A stretch of DNA of 64,000 nucleotides. It comes from Fredinandcohnia quinoae. GTDB lineage: Bacteria > Bacillota > Bacilli > Bacillales > Bacillaceae_L. Below are positions 8,642 to 17,161 of this stretch, one piece after another. The position numbers and the translations under genes were made by a program. The notes below the pieces were generated by a model, which did no database searches, had not been told where the DNA came from, and saw only the letters and a list, made by a program, of their open reading frames with translations. Position 1 is the first letter of the stretch; the number at the start of each line of letters is the position of its first letter. The DNA lies in NCBI RefSeq assembly GCF_022427965.1, contig NZ_JAKTTI010000003.1, forward strand, positions 62,001 through 126,000, read 5' to 3'.

Positions 8642-9854
8642 TTAGCGAGGATTCCCATTCGGGTTTCCTAAATCATTCGTGGCAGTTTCCACTTCAACAT
8701 CTATATTGCTGCCATAGACAGATGAATATGTTTTCCAGCCACCGTCGACATTTTTTACAGAGAATCCGTTATTTTTTAAAATACGGCTAGCTAAATAGCC
8801 TCTCAAACCAACCTGACAGCTTACGTAAATGGTTTTGTCTTTTGGCAGTTCATGTAATCTATTTCTAAGATCATTCAATGAAATATTGATAGATCCATTT
8901 ATATAACCAAATTCACGTTCCATTGGTTCCCGGACATCAATTAACAATCCACCATTAGCTATAATTTGATTGACTTCATGCCACTGAATTTGTTCTAATT
9001 CGCCTTCCATTACATTTGTTGCAACATAACCCGCCATATTTACAGGATCTTTTGCAGAAGAATAGGGTGGAGCATACGATAATTCAAGATTTGTTAGATC
9101 TTCTACTGTTAATCCACCTTTTATTGCAGTTGAAATGACATCCATTCGCTTATCGACTCCATCAGCACCTACCGCTTGAGCACCAAATATCTTTCCTGTC
9201 TCTTTGTCAAAAATAAGCTTTAAGGAAATTGGCGCTGCACCTGGATAATAACCCGCATGGGAGCTTGGATGAATATGAATAACCTCATAGGCTGTCCTAT
9301 TTCTTTTCAATGTTTTTTCATTGTTTCCGGTTGAAGCGACTGTTAAGTCAAATACTTTTGCAACGGAAGTTCCAAGTGTTCCATGATATTTCTCTTTGTG
9401 TCCCATCATATTTTTCGCAGCAATACGGCCTTGTCTATTCGCTGGCCCCGCAAGAGGAATTGCCGTATTGGTGCCATTAATAAAATCGACTACTTCAATC
9501 GCATCTCCTACAGCATACACATCTTCATTCGATGTTTGGAGGTATTCATTTACAATAATATGACCCCGTTGACCTAATTCAAGTCCGGCATTTTTGGCTA
9601 GCTCAGTTTCAGGTCGCACTCCAATTGAAAGAATCGTCATATCTGTTTCGACTTCTGTTCCATCCGATAAGATTATCTTCTTACCATTGTCTGTAAAGAA
9701 CTGAACTCCATTTTCTAAAATTAAACGTACACCTTTTTCTTGTAAGTGTTTGTGTAAAATACTTGCCATTTCAAAATCAATCGGGGCCATGATTTGATTA
9801 GCCATTTCAATAATTGTAACTTCAATACCGCGGTCAACTAGGTTTCTGTTTCAT
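8642..9854 (-). pseudogene. CoA-disulfide reductase-rhodanese fusion with internal 5' deletion
   Basis: The 3' part encodes 387 residues: the second half of a flavin disulfide reductase (VGDAIEV; SYAPPYSSAKDPVN) fused to a C-terminal rhodanese domain with the active-site loop SCQVGLRGY. The family is about 550 residues. The original promoter, RBS (GGGGGGAG, 9868-9861) and start ATG (9854) remain, giving MKQK, but the next bases join directly to sequence coding for NLVDRGIEVTIIEMANQ, in another frame. The FAD-binding GxGxxG region and the redox Cys are therefore lost. The ATG at 9805 has no RBS. I read this as a deletion of roughly 470 bp. The rhodanese part could still fold if translated. Confidence 0.8.
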
Positions 9855-9893
9855 GGATTACTCCCCCCATAAAGTTGGTATTTCCAGCCCCTG

Positions 9894-9911
9894 TATACCC
9901 GTACGGGTATA
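9894..9911. promoter_or_regulatory. CsoR/CstR-type operator upstream of the CoADR pseudogene
   Basis: Perfect 18-bp palindrome TATACCCGTACGGGTATA, that is ATACCC-N4-GGGTAT. The spacer is one base shorter than at the copper genes. Confidence 0.7.
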
Positions 9912-9977
9912 TAACAAGTTAAAAAATTTAATCACATTTAGGTTTTAATACCTTTCTATGTTATTATGTTTGTTTGT

Positions 9978-10005
9978 ATACCCCAATGGGTGTAACGCCA
10001 TTGGG
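9978..10005. promoter_or_regulatory. Second operator-like site with overlapping hairpin
   Basis: ATACCC-N4-GGGTGT (9978-9993), one mismatch from the N4 operator. It overlaps a perfect hairpin CCCAATGG (9982-9989) / CCATTGGG (9998-10005) that follows the glutaredoxin gene on the minus strand. There is no good T-run, so it is at best a weak terminator. Confidence 0.5.
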
Positions 10006-10013
10006 ATAAATCA

Positions 10014-10244
10014 TTACTTTACTAAGCTCATGACCTTTTCTGGGTCAAAGCCTAAAACCCATTGGCCATTTATTTCAGTTTGCGGCATTCCTAATTGACC
10101 TGTTGTTTTTACTAGACGATTTGCAGCAGCCTGATCCAATTGTACATTTACTTCATTGAATGATAGTCCTTGTTCTTTTAAAAAGTTTTTCATCATATCA
10201 CAATATGGACAAGTGCTAGTCGTATAGACAGTAATTTGATTCAT
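10014..10244 (-). CDS. Glutaredoxin-family protein (CPYC)
   Basis: 76 residues, glutaredoxin fold with classic C12-P-Y-C15, the cis-Pro motif GMPQTEINGQW and C-terminal GFDPEKV. RBS AAAGGAG, though 11 nt from the ATG. Cytosolic thiol-disulfide exchange; in Bacilli that lack glutathione such proteins may work with bacillithiol or persulfides. It is paired with a related protein gene 71 bp upstream, and both lie in the reactive-sulfur gene group. Confidence 0.85.
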   Translation of the reverse strand: MNQITVYTTSTCPYCDMMKNFLKEQGLSFNEVNVQLDQAAANRLVKTTGQLGMPQTEINGQWVLGFDPEKVMSLVK

Positions 10245-10315
10245 AAATTACGGCTCTCCTTTTTCTATTCCTATATTCTTAAAATTAATCCCAAAATTAA
10301 GAGGTTGAACATTAA

Positions 10316-10564
10316 TTAACTACTATACTTAGCATTCAACACCTCAAACATTCGAACCGGATCAAATCCAAAAATCCATTCCCCGTTAATACTAGTCTGT
10401 GGAACGGAGAATCTTCGTGTTTTCCCTATGAGTTTAATCATTACTATTGGATTAAGATCGACATTTACCTCTTTAAATTCGATATCCATATTGGTTAAAA
10501 AACTCCTAACCATGCCACATACTGGACACATCGTAGAGGTGTAGAGTGTGATATCTTGTTTCAT
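10316..10564 (-). CDS. Glutaredoxin-like protein (CPVC)
   Basis: 82 residues, paralogous to the 76-residue glutaredoxin next to it: same order of active site (C13-P-V-C16), VPQTSINGEW and FGFDPVRM. The Tyr of CPYC is Val here, which usually shifts redox behaviour. RBS GAGG before ATG 10564. Probably in one transcript with the neighbouring glutaredoxin and the rhodanese-like gene. Substrate unknown. Confidence 0.8.
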   Translation of the reverse strand: MKQDITLYTSTMCPVCGMVRSFLTNMDIEFKEVNVDLNPIVMIKLIGKTRRFSVPQTSINGEWIFGFDPVRMFEVLNAKYSS

Positions 10565-10665
10565 TATAGGTAGACCTCTATTTCTTATTTTTGTACTAAA
10601 ATAAGGGAATCCTGGTTCTTCTCAACCCTCTTTTATCTGTCCTTCAATTAATTCGTGTTAATCGA

Positions 10666-11016
10666 TTACTTCTTGCCTCTGCAAGGACAGTTACTTATTT
10701 GATAACTGGCAATATGATATCCCTTGCTTAATAAAAACCTAATCCCTAAATTAAGCTCAAGGTGATCATTTGCAATCACATGTAATTTTTCATTTGGAAT
10801 TTCTTGATTAAATCGTTTTAAATATGAAAATGGTATACGCAAATCACTTTCATTGTGATTGACATCAATATTATATTCCCTTATATCTAGAACCACAGTG
10901 TTTGACATAATTTGGCCGACTTTTTTACAAGGAATGCCTATTACAGGAAAATATCTTTTATATAACATTATACTCAGAAGTAAACCCACAACAATTAATA
11001 TAAGATAGGTACTCAT
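10666..11016 (-). CDS. Membrane-anchored rhodanese-like protein lacking the catalytic Cys
   Basis: 116 residues from ATG 11016 (AAGGGGTGG, 5 nt). One N-terminal membrane anchor (YLILIVVGLLLSIMLY), then a rhodanese-like fold with VVLDIRE and the phosphate-loop region. The active-site loop reads VIANDHLELNLGIR, where a sulfurtransferase would have a Cys. Three Cys remain (GIPCKK; NCPCRGKK at the C-terminus). Sulfur transfer by the normal mechanism is therefore unlikely; it may bind sulfur or metal through the C-terminal CPC. An N4 operator lies 38 bp upstream. Confidence 0.65.
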   Translation of the reverse strand: MSTYLILIVVGLLLSIMLYKRYFPVIGIPCKKVGQIMSNTVVLDIREYNIDVNHNESDLRIPFSYLKRFNQEIPNEKLHVIANDHLELNLGIRFLLSKGYHIASYQISNCPCRGKK

Positions 11017-11053
11017 AGTCACCACCCCTTATACATTAGGATATACCCAATAT

Positions 11054-11069
11054 ATACCCTAGTGGGTAT
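11054..11069. promoter_or_regulatory. CsoR/CstR-type operator upstream of the rhodanese-glutaredoxin unit
   Basis: Perfect ATACCC-N4-GGGTAT. A further ATACCC half-site lies just upstream, at 11043-11048. Confidence 0.7.
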
Positions 11070-11206
11070 TAAAGTCAAGTTCATTTATTCATAAACTTTA
11101 CACTAACTTCTATTTGTTCTTTCGTTAGTTTTAAAGCTTTTATGAGACCCATCCTCAAAAAACTTTAGTATATTGACTCTCATTTTTTATTCATTACGAG
11201 TTATTT

Positions 11207-11386
11207 CTATTGTCCATCGGTTTTTTGACCTACAAATTGGATGACATGTGACAAGCCATTATGAAGTTCACCTTCGTTACGGGTAACCTCGCCCATGAAG
11301 AAGTGAACAATGCGCCACTCAGCAAAGATTTTTAAAAACTCTTCAGGTTTATATAGAAAGTCCAAATCTTGCGGTCCGCCACTTCC
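11207..11386 (-). pseudogene. C-terminal remnant of a SAM-dependent methyltransferase
   Basis: 59 codons are open after an in-frame TAG at 11389-11387 and end in TAG. The encoded segment contains GGPQDLDFLY, LKIFAEWRIVHFF and NEGELHNGLSHVIQFVG, which I recognise as the C-terminus of class I (TehB-like) methyltransferases. The catalytic SAM-binding half is missing and no start exists, so this is a decayed fragment. The remaining 11390-11500 and 11700-11900 hold no gene I can support. Confidence 0.6.
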
Positions 11387-11502
11387 CTAGCTTACTTGAA
11401 ATAAAAGAGACTATCCGTCTGCTTAAGAGGATTGTAATAATGAGGAAACACCCTAGTTATTGGGTTTTGGCTCTTCTATAACTGAATCTATGCTGTGTTG
11501 AA

Positions 11503-11691
11503 AAAATAAAAGGAAAAATTTCCTTTATTTTGTTAAATACTGATATTTCCCTTAAAATACAGGAAGATTTTCCGCTTATATTACCAAAATCAAAAGTTTT
11601 TGTCATATTTAGAGCTGATAAGCGGAAAAACTCCGCTTATATCAGCATCTTAAGCCCAAACATATACAATAGCAGGAAATTCTCCGCTTAT
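11503..11691. repeat. Palindrome and three TCCGCTTAT repeats
   Basis: A strong AT-rich hairpin AAATAAAAGGAAA / TTTCCTTTATTT lies at about 11505-11531. It is followed by three copies of TCCGCTTAT (11571-11579, 11632-11640, 11683-11691) spaced 61 and 51 bp apart; the middle one is half of GATAAGCGGA / TCCGCTTATATC (11617-11643). An ORF of 77 codons across it has no RBS and no resemblance to a protein I know. Probably non-coding repeat DNA. Confidence 0.45.
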
Positions 11692-11905
11692 GAATTCTTG
11701 TCCCTCACCAAAATCACCAAAAAATATTGCTTCGTAATACATATGATACAAATAAAGATATAAAGAAAAATAATATAATAAAGGAATCACTTAATTGTAT
11801 TCCAAAAGTCTTTCTTAGAAATGTTCCAACAAATAGATAGAACTGATTCCAATATGAACCAGCCCCATCCACTTATATATTTCATTTTTACGGATTCCTC
11901 ACAAT

Positions 11906-12445
11906 TCATAGCCACTCATCAGCTAGTATTCCATAAACAACATGGTCAACATAATGATCATATAACCATTCTGCTTTTCTAATAGTGCCCTCATTTACAA
12001 AACCTAGTCTTTCCGGAATACCTCTGCTTTTCTTATTTCCTTCAGCAGCCCTAATTTCTACTTTATTTAATTTTAGTTCAGCAAAAGCATAATCAGTTAA
12101 TGCCCTTACTACCTTAGTCATAATACCATTTCCTTGATACCCATGCCCTAGCCAATAACCAATATATGCTGTTTTGTTTGACCAATTAATGCTATTAAAG
12201 CCGGAAACTCCAGCAATATCCCCTTTAAATTGAATAACTGCATGTAAACTTTTATTTTCGGCAAAGCCGTTAGTACACATTTTTATAAATCCAACTGTAT
12301 CTTCAATTTTTGTCGTACCATCCAGCCATGGAAGCCATTCTCTTAAATACTCTCTTGAATCATTCGTTAATTCAAAGATTCTTTCTGCGTCACTTAACCC
12401 GATTAGCTTTAATGACACATCCTCATCAATTTTATGTATAAACAC
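11906..12445 (-). CDS. GNAT acetyltransferase, RimJ/RimL-YdaF type
   Basis: 179 residues from GTG 12445 (GGGAG, 8-9 nt), a start that matches the MF-x-K-x-(D/N)-E opening I recall for B. subtilis YdaF. The acetyl-CoA-binding region shows GYWLGHGYQGNGIMTKVVRALTDYAF, followed by KVEIRAAEGNKKSR-x3-ERLGF, typical of RimL-like N-acetyltransferases. Cytosolic. The natural substrate (ribosomal protein N-terminus or small amine) is not decided by the sequence. Single gene. Confidence 0.85.
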   Translation of the reverse strand: MFIHKIDEDVSLKLIGLSDAERIFELTNDSREYLREWLPWLDGTTKIEDTVGFIKMCTNGFAENKSLHAVIQFKGDIAGVSGFNSINWSNKTAYIGYWLGHGYQGNGIMTKVVRALTDYAFAELKLNKVEIRAAEGNKKSRGIPERLGFVNEGTIRKAEWLYDHYVDHVVYGILADEWL

Positions 12446-12564
12446 ATGAATCACTCCCAACAATTTAATCTAGCAAACTAGTAATTGTGAATATTCTAAC
12501 ATACAATATAAAATTAGAACCAGCTCCTGGTACAGTAATGCTTTGATACCTCAGGATGATGGTC

Positions 12565-12875
12565 CTAGTTATACACGTTCTTTCTAATTTCCTTTACTTC
12601 CTCAATACTTAACCTTGTCATTTTTGCAATCTTTTCATCTGGAAAATTTTCGCGAATTAGTTCCACAGCGAGATTTTTACGCTCCTCTAATTTTCCTTCT
12701 TGTCTTCCCTCGTATCTCTCCTGTTTGAAGGCATCTGCTAGTGTTGGTGATTTTTTCATTTGCTTTGAATGAATCATGTGATTAGCTCCCTTCTGGATTA
12801 ATGGCACGATTTCTTTTCTTAATTCCCTTGTCAGTTCGTGTGGAATTTGTAATAGATAATCAATGAAGTAACTAA
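12565..12875 (-). pseudogene. C-terminal remnant of an Rpn-family (PD-(D/E)XK transposase-like) protein
   Basis: About 103 codons are nearly identical to the C-terminus of the complete gene at 18692-19654: YFIDYLLQIP, LTRELRKEI, ADAFKQERYEG, EERKN, IAKMTRLS. Homology ends abruptly at about 12875, where the upstream 215 residues are missing. An internal ATG (12807) would give 80 residues without the nuclease core. It is a truncated duplicate. Confidence 0.75.
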
Positions 12876-12997
12876 CGTATTATTTATGAATCATGGAGTA
12901 CGATGTCTTTTCTTACTTCCGTTCTGCCTTATATTTTCAAACATCGTTTCAACAAAAAATGGGACACGGTTGTTGCCCCCGAGTCCCACCATCCTTC

Positions 12998-15238
12998 TCA
13001 TATATATTTCGCCGTTACGGATCGTTCGCAATCTAAAATGCCTGCAGGTGGACCTTCGTATAGGATTTCTCCACCGCCTGCGCCACCATCTGGACCCAAA
13101 TCAATGATCCAATCACTATGACGGATGACATCAAGGTTATGTTCAATGACGACGACAGTATTGCCCTTTTCTACTAATTTATCGATAATATTAAGAATTG
13201 TAGAAACGTCTGACATATGCAATCCAGTTGTCGGTTCATCTAAAATATAGATACTCCCCTTCGTGCCTAGTTCCTTTGCTAGTTTCAATCTTTGACATTC
13301 ACCACCTGATAATGTGCTTAGTGGTTGGCCAATTGACAAATAGCCTAGGCCGACTGTCTCCATGCTTTTCAGCTTCGTTTGAATACTCTTCACTTCGAAG
13401 AATTCCAAAGCTTCTGTGACGGACATTTCCATGATTTCCACAATATTTTTACCTTTGTATAAGTATTTGAGCACATCCTGCTTGAAACGATCCCCTTTAC
13501 ACTCACTGCATTCTACTTCCATGACATCCATGAAGGATAGATTCAGTTGTACAGATCCAGTTCCACCGCATGTTTCACAAGCTCCCTTTGAATTATAGCT
13601 GAATAACCCACTCTCTACTTTATTCTCATCTGAGAATGCCTTGCGAATCGCATCCATAATGCCTGAAAATGTTGCCGGGTTTGATCGGATATTAGCATGA
13701 ACTGGGCTTTGATCAATCCGAATCGCTTCTGGAAAATCCTTAGCAAAAACTTTATTTACAAGTGTACTTTTACCCGAACCAGCTACACCAGTAATCGACG
13801 TGAATACCCCTGTTGGGATACGAAGGCTCTCGTCTTTCAAATTATGTAGACTGCTTTTTCTACTTACTAGAAAATCAGAAACAGGTCTTGGCTTTGCTTT
13901 TCTTTCCGATTTACGGTTTAGATAGTTTCCAGTTAGTGTATCTGAGGCTAATAATCCCTCGTAACTACCGCTATACATAATGTTTCCACCACGAGCACCT
14001 GCTTTCGGTCCAACATCAATAATATGGTCTGCAATCTGGATGACGTCAGGATCATGCTCTACTACTAAAATGGTGTTGCCCTTGTCGCGGAGCTTAACAA
14101 GCAATTCATTTAATCGGTACACATCACGTGGGTGGAGTCCAGTGCTTGGCTCATCAAATATGTACATTAACCCTGTTAGGTTACTGGACAAATATTTCAC
14201 CATTTTTACCCGCTGAGACTCACCACCAGATAAGGTGGGTGTTTCCCTTGTAAGGGTCAAATATCCTAGACCAATCTCACATAGATTTTTCAAACGTTCG
14301 ACGATACCGTCAATAATTGGTTTGGCATTTGGCTCGTCTATTTTTTGAAGAACTTCAATTAATTCATCCAATTGTATCGAGGTGAGGTCATAGATCGAAT
14401 AGCCCTTATATGTAGACGACATCACTTTCTCGTTATAACGAGTTCCTTCACAGGAAGGGCACGTACGAGTTGTAGTATAATCTTTTAGCTTCTTCGCGGC
14501 AGCTTTCGTAGTGTCTTTTTCACGATTCACATTTTGCCGCATGAATTTGACAGCTAATCCTTCATACGTAGTGTTCATTTCTTTACCCATGTAATCTACC
14601 TTAACTTTTTCTTGCTCAGCATAAACCAGCTTATCAAATTCTTCTTTTGTATAGTCTTTTATTTTTTTATCATTGTCGAAAAAGCCAGATTCTGCATAGG
14701 CTTTCCATTGCCATGTTCCTGGTCCAAAGCCTGAAAGTAAAATGGCTCCTTCATTCAGTGACTTATCCATATCGATTGCTGCATCTGTATTTAATGTAAT
14801 AATTTTCCCAAGCCCTTCACATTTCGGGCACATCCCAATGGGATCATTAAAGGAATACGCATTTGTATAGCCGATCTGTGGTTCGGCAAAACGAGAAAAC
14901 AGCAATCGCATTAAAGGGTTAATATCTGTAGCCGTTCCAAGTGTAGACCTGGCATTACCGCCTAGTCGCTTTTGATCAACAACAATAGCAGTTGAGAGAT
15001 TGTTTATTTCATCTGCTTCCGGCCTGCTATATTTCGGTAGAAACTGACGAGCAAAGCTACTAAACGTTTCGTTTAACTGACGTCCTGCTTCTTGGGCAAT
15101 TGTATCAAACACAATCGATGACTTTCCTGAACCAGATACCCCTGTAAAAATCGTAATTTTACCTTTTGGAATCTGTAGATTAACATGTTTCAAATTGTTT
15201 TCTCTGGCATTAATCAGTTCGATATACTCCTGTGTCAT
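12998..15238 (-). CDS. UvrA-like ABC-type ATPase (UvrA paralogue)
   Basis: 746 residues, RBS GGAGGAGA. Two ABC ATPase halves: Walker A GVSGSGKSS (about 33-41) and GVAGSGKST (about 485), signatures LSGGESQRV and LSGGECQRL, and Walker B IFDEPSTGLHP and ILDEPTTGLHM. UvrA-type zinc modules are present (CPKCEGLG; CETCGGTGSV with CSECKGDRF). UvrA itself is about 940-960 residues; this short form lacks much of the insertion region that binds UvrB. Such paralogues are linked in the literature to resistance to DNA-binding drugs (DrrC-like) or to accessory repair. Not part of an operon here. Confidence 0.88.
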   Translation of the reverse strand: MTQEYIELINARENNLKHVNLQIPKGKITIFTGVSGSGKSSIVFDTIAQEAGRQLNETFSSFARQFLPKYSRPEADEINNLSTAIVVDQKRLGGNARSTLGTATDINPLMRLLFSRFAEPQIGYTNAYSFNDPIGMCPKCEGLGKIITLNTDAAIDMDKSLNEGAILLSGFGPGTWQWKAYAESGFFDNDKKIKDYTKEEFDKLVYAEQEKVKVDYMGKEMNTTYEGLAVKFMRQNVNREKDTTKAAAKKLKDYTTTRTCPSCEGTRYNEKVMSSTYKGYSIYDLTSIQLDELIEVLQKIDEPNAKPIIDGIVERLKNLCEIGLGYLTLTRETPTLSGGESQRVKMVKYLSSNLTGLMYIFDEPSTGLHPRDVYRLNELLVKLRDKGNTILVVEHDPDVIQIADHIIDVGPKAGARGGNIMYSGSYEGLLASDTLTGNYLNRKSERKAKPRPVSDFLVSRKSSLHNLKDESLRIPTGVFTSITGVAGSGKSTLVNKVFAKDFPEAIRIDQSPVHANIRSNPATFSGIMDAIRKAFSDENKVESGLFSYNSKGACETCGGTGSVQLNLSFMDVMEVECSECKGDRFKQDVLKYLYKGKNIVEIMEMSVTEALEFFEVKSIQTKLKSMETVGLGYLSIGQPLSTLSGGECQRLKLAKELGTKGSIYILDEPTTGLHMSDVSTILNIIDKLVEKGNTVVVIEHNLDVIRHSDWIIDLGPDGGAGGGEILYEGPPAGILDCERSVTAKYI

Positions 15239-15521
15239 TCATTCTCCTCCTTTGGTTTTAGAAATAAGGCATATGTAAATGTTCAATCTGGGAATTCCAA
15301 TCTTAGCAGTAGAGGGTTTGGAGTGCAAGGGGAATTTTAAATATTTTCATAAATATGAAAAAGCTCCTTATCCCCATTATTGGTAAAATTCGGGAGAAAC
15401 AGACACTGGAATATAATTTTCAGGAATTGTATATTTTTACAAAAAATAAAAGCTGCCGTAGCAGCTAAGTCTTGAAATACTTTATCCATGTTAGTAAAAG
15501 CTCTGTTACCTTTAATTGATA

Positions 15522-16022
15522 TTAAAATGATGGATATGTAATTTTTCCTGTTTCGACTAGTTCCTTCAAACCTAAAAACATATAATGCCAGCCTTGTTCG
15601 GTCTCTTTTTTCCAAGCTTCATGTGCTTTTTCAATATCTTTTATGGTCCAACCTTCTTCATGGGTCACATTAATTTCTTGTGTGAAGTTCATTTCGCAGC
15701 CTAATTCAAGCGATTGGATCTCCACTGTAATGTCGTCTTCTAAATCACTAAATTGAGGCATTTTGAATGTGAAAACAAGTTTCGTAGGTGGTTCCACCAC
15801 TTTGTATTCTCCAATAGCTCGGTAATCTTTTCCACCTCGATGATCCACAATTTCCCATGTACCGCCGACACGAGGATCACTCTTCGCCACTTTATTTGTA
15901 TGTTCCATGGTGAACATCCATTTTTTAAGCATTTCTACCTTAGTCCACGCATTAAACACTTTTTCTGCTGGAACATCAAATTTGCGTTTCATATTAAGGG
16001 TTGTTATTGATGTTTTTGTCAT
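15522..16022 (-). CDS. SRPBCC (AHSA1-like) domain protein
   Basis: 166 residues from ATG 16022 (GAAGAGG, 10 nt). START/Bet v1-like fold marked by VPAEKVFNAWTKVEMLKKW, GGTWEIVDHRGG and the C-terminal TEQGWHYMFLGLKELVE. Family members bind hydrophobic ligands; few are characterised. It lies 32 bp downstream of a DinB-like gene on the same strand, a common pairing in Bacilli, so the two are probably one transcript. Confidence 0.8.
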   Translation of the reverse strand: MTKTSITTLNMKRKFDVPAEKVFNAWTKVEMLKKWMFTMEHTNKVAKSDPRVGGTWEIVDHRGGKDYRAIGEYKVVEPPTKLVFTFKMPQFSDLEDDITVEIQSLELGCEMNFTQEINVTHEEGWTIKDIEKAHEAWKKETEQGWHYMFLGLKELVETGKITYPSF

Positions 16023-16054
16023 ACAATCCATCCTCTTCAACGATTATTATTCTG

Positions 16055-16561
16055 CTATTCTCTAAACCCAATCTTATGTTCTAGTTCATACTTCTGACGC
16101 AAGTGATGGCGAAAATGCATACCGACAAGATCGAACCACTCGCTTGCGTTCAGCCATCCAAATCCATCATGCTTAACTTTGTAGTTTGGATTTATAGCAT
16201 CTACTCTAGATTCCCATTGTCTCAATCTCTTCATTACTTGATCTAGCCTACTCGTAAGGTCTTCTTTACTATCTGAATTACTTGGTGGGGTATTTAGTTC
16301 GTCAGGTAACCTGATTTTAATTGGCGGGAACCCTCCAATTTTAAATAATTGCTCACCAAAATCCGTTTTTCCAAGCTCTTGCTCAACCTTTAATGTCGCA
16401 CAAGTTTCCACATGATCGAGGTACTCCATAGCAACGAGAATCACATGGTCATACATTTGACCAATGGACCAAACCCCTTCTGCTGTTATAGATCTTAGTT
16501 GCTCAAGTGAATAGTTTTGCAGTTCGCTTTTGTATGTTTCAATCAGCTCCAAATTGCTCAT
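16055..16561 (-). CDS. DinB-like (YfiT/DinB four-helix) protein
   Basis: 168 residues, RBS TGGAGTG. DinB/YfiT-type helical bundle: GVWSIGQMYDHVILVAMEYL supplies the first metal His, and WFDLVGMHFRHHLRQKYELE the later His pair. This family comprises metal-dependent, mostly thiol-transferase-like proteins in bacillithiol producers. Precise function unknown. Upstream partner of the SRPBCC gene. Confidence 0.8.
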   Translation of the reverse strand: MSNLELIETYKSELQNYSLEQLRSITAEGVWSIGQMYDHVILVAMEYLDHVETCATLKVEQELGKTDFGEQLFKIGGFPPIKIRLPDELNTPPSNSDSKEDLTSRLDQVMKRLRQWESRVDAINPNYKVKHDGFGWLNASEWFDLVGMHFRHHLRQKYELEHKIGFRE

Positions 16562-16715
16562 TTAATCACTCCAAATTAATCCTACTTAGATCAACACACC
16601 AGATAGCTTAAAATCCTGCTTCTTCTTTCCTTAAATTGTTTATACACTAGTGAACCTTCGTATACTTTATATTTTCTTTTAGAACTATAACAAAGTACCT
16701 CATAGTAAATCATTG

Positions 16716-17036
16716 TTATCCTCCGGAGACTATATGCCAATGGAGATGTTTGGAGTCTTGATAATCTCCTAAGTTAGTAATAACTCTACAAGCCCCGTTT
16801 TCTTCCGTAACCATAGTCGCAACCTTTTTAATCACTCCCAGTAGTTCTAATAATAGTTCGTTATCATTTTCTTCCAATGTAAGTAAAGAAGGAATATGTT
16901 TCTTAGGTATAGCAACAATATGGACTGGATAAAAGGGTCTTGTATGATAATAGGCTAATACATTTTCTGTTTCCAACACTTTATTTACTTCGGTTTTTCC
17001 ACTTAATACTTCATCGCAATAAAAATCTTCAGTCAT
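16716..17036 (-). CDS. HIT-family nucleotide-binding protein
   Basis: 106 residues, RBS GGGAGGG. Histidine-triad motif HLHWHIVSGG at the C-terminus with the catalytic H-x-H-x-H pattern, plus the PVHIVAIPKKHIPS strand typical of HIT hydrolases. These cleave nucleoside phosphoramidates or dinucleotides. Slightly short, but all core elements are there. Alone between two terminator-like regions. Confidence 0.85.
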   Translation of the reverse strand: MTEDFYCDEVLSGKTEVNKVLETENVLAYYHTRPFYPVHIVAIPKKHIPSLLTLEENDNELLLELLGVIKKVATMVTEENGACRVITNLGDYQDSKHLHWHIVSGG

Positions 17037-17070
17037 AATGCCCTCCCAAAATTACTTTATTTTCTTTTAT

Positions 17071-17101
17071 AGCCGATTGGTTTTTTTATAACCTATCGGC
17101 T
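17071..17101 (-). terminator. Terminator after lipoprotein gene
   Basis: Stem AGCCGATAGG / CCAATCGGCT around an A/T loop on the minus strand, downstream of the gene ending at 17162. Confidence 0.6.
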
Positions 17102-17161
17102 TTTAATTTACTAAATAAAAGGATTTAATACGTTCTAATTTTCATACAAAATAACAGTGCT

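Noticed and set aside
11571-11691. CRISPR array
   Set aside because: Only three 9-bp repeats with unequal spacing, no leader and no cas genes.
11530-11763. 77-codon plus-strand ORF
   Set aside because: No RBS, composition like non-coding repeats, overlaps the TCCGCTTAT repeats.
15337-15615. 92-codon minus-strand ORF after the SRPBCC gene
   Set aside because: Overlaps the end of the well-supported SRPBCC gene in another frame and has no RBS.
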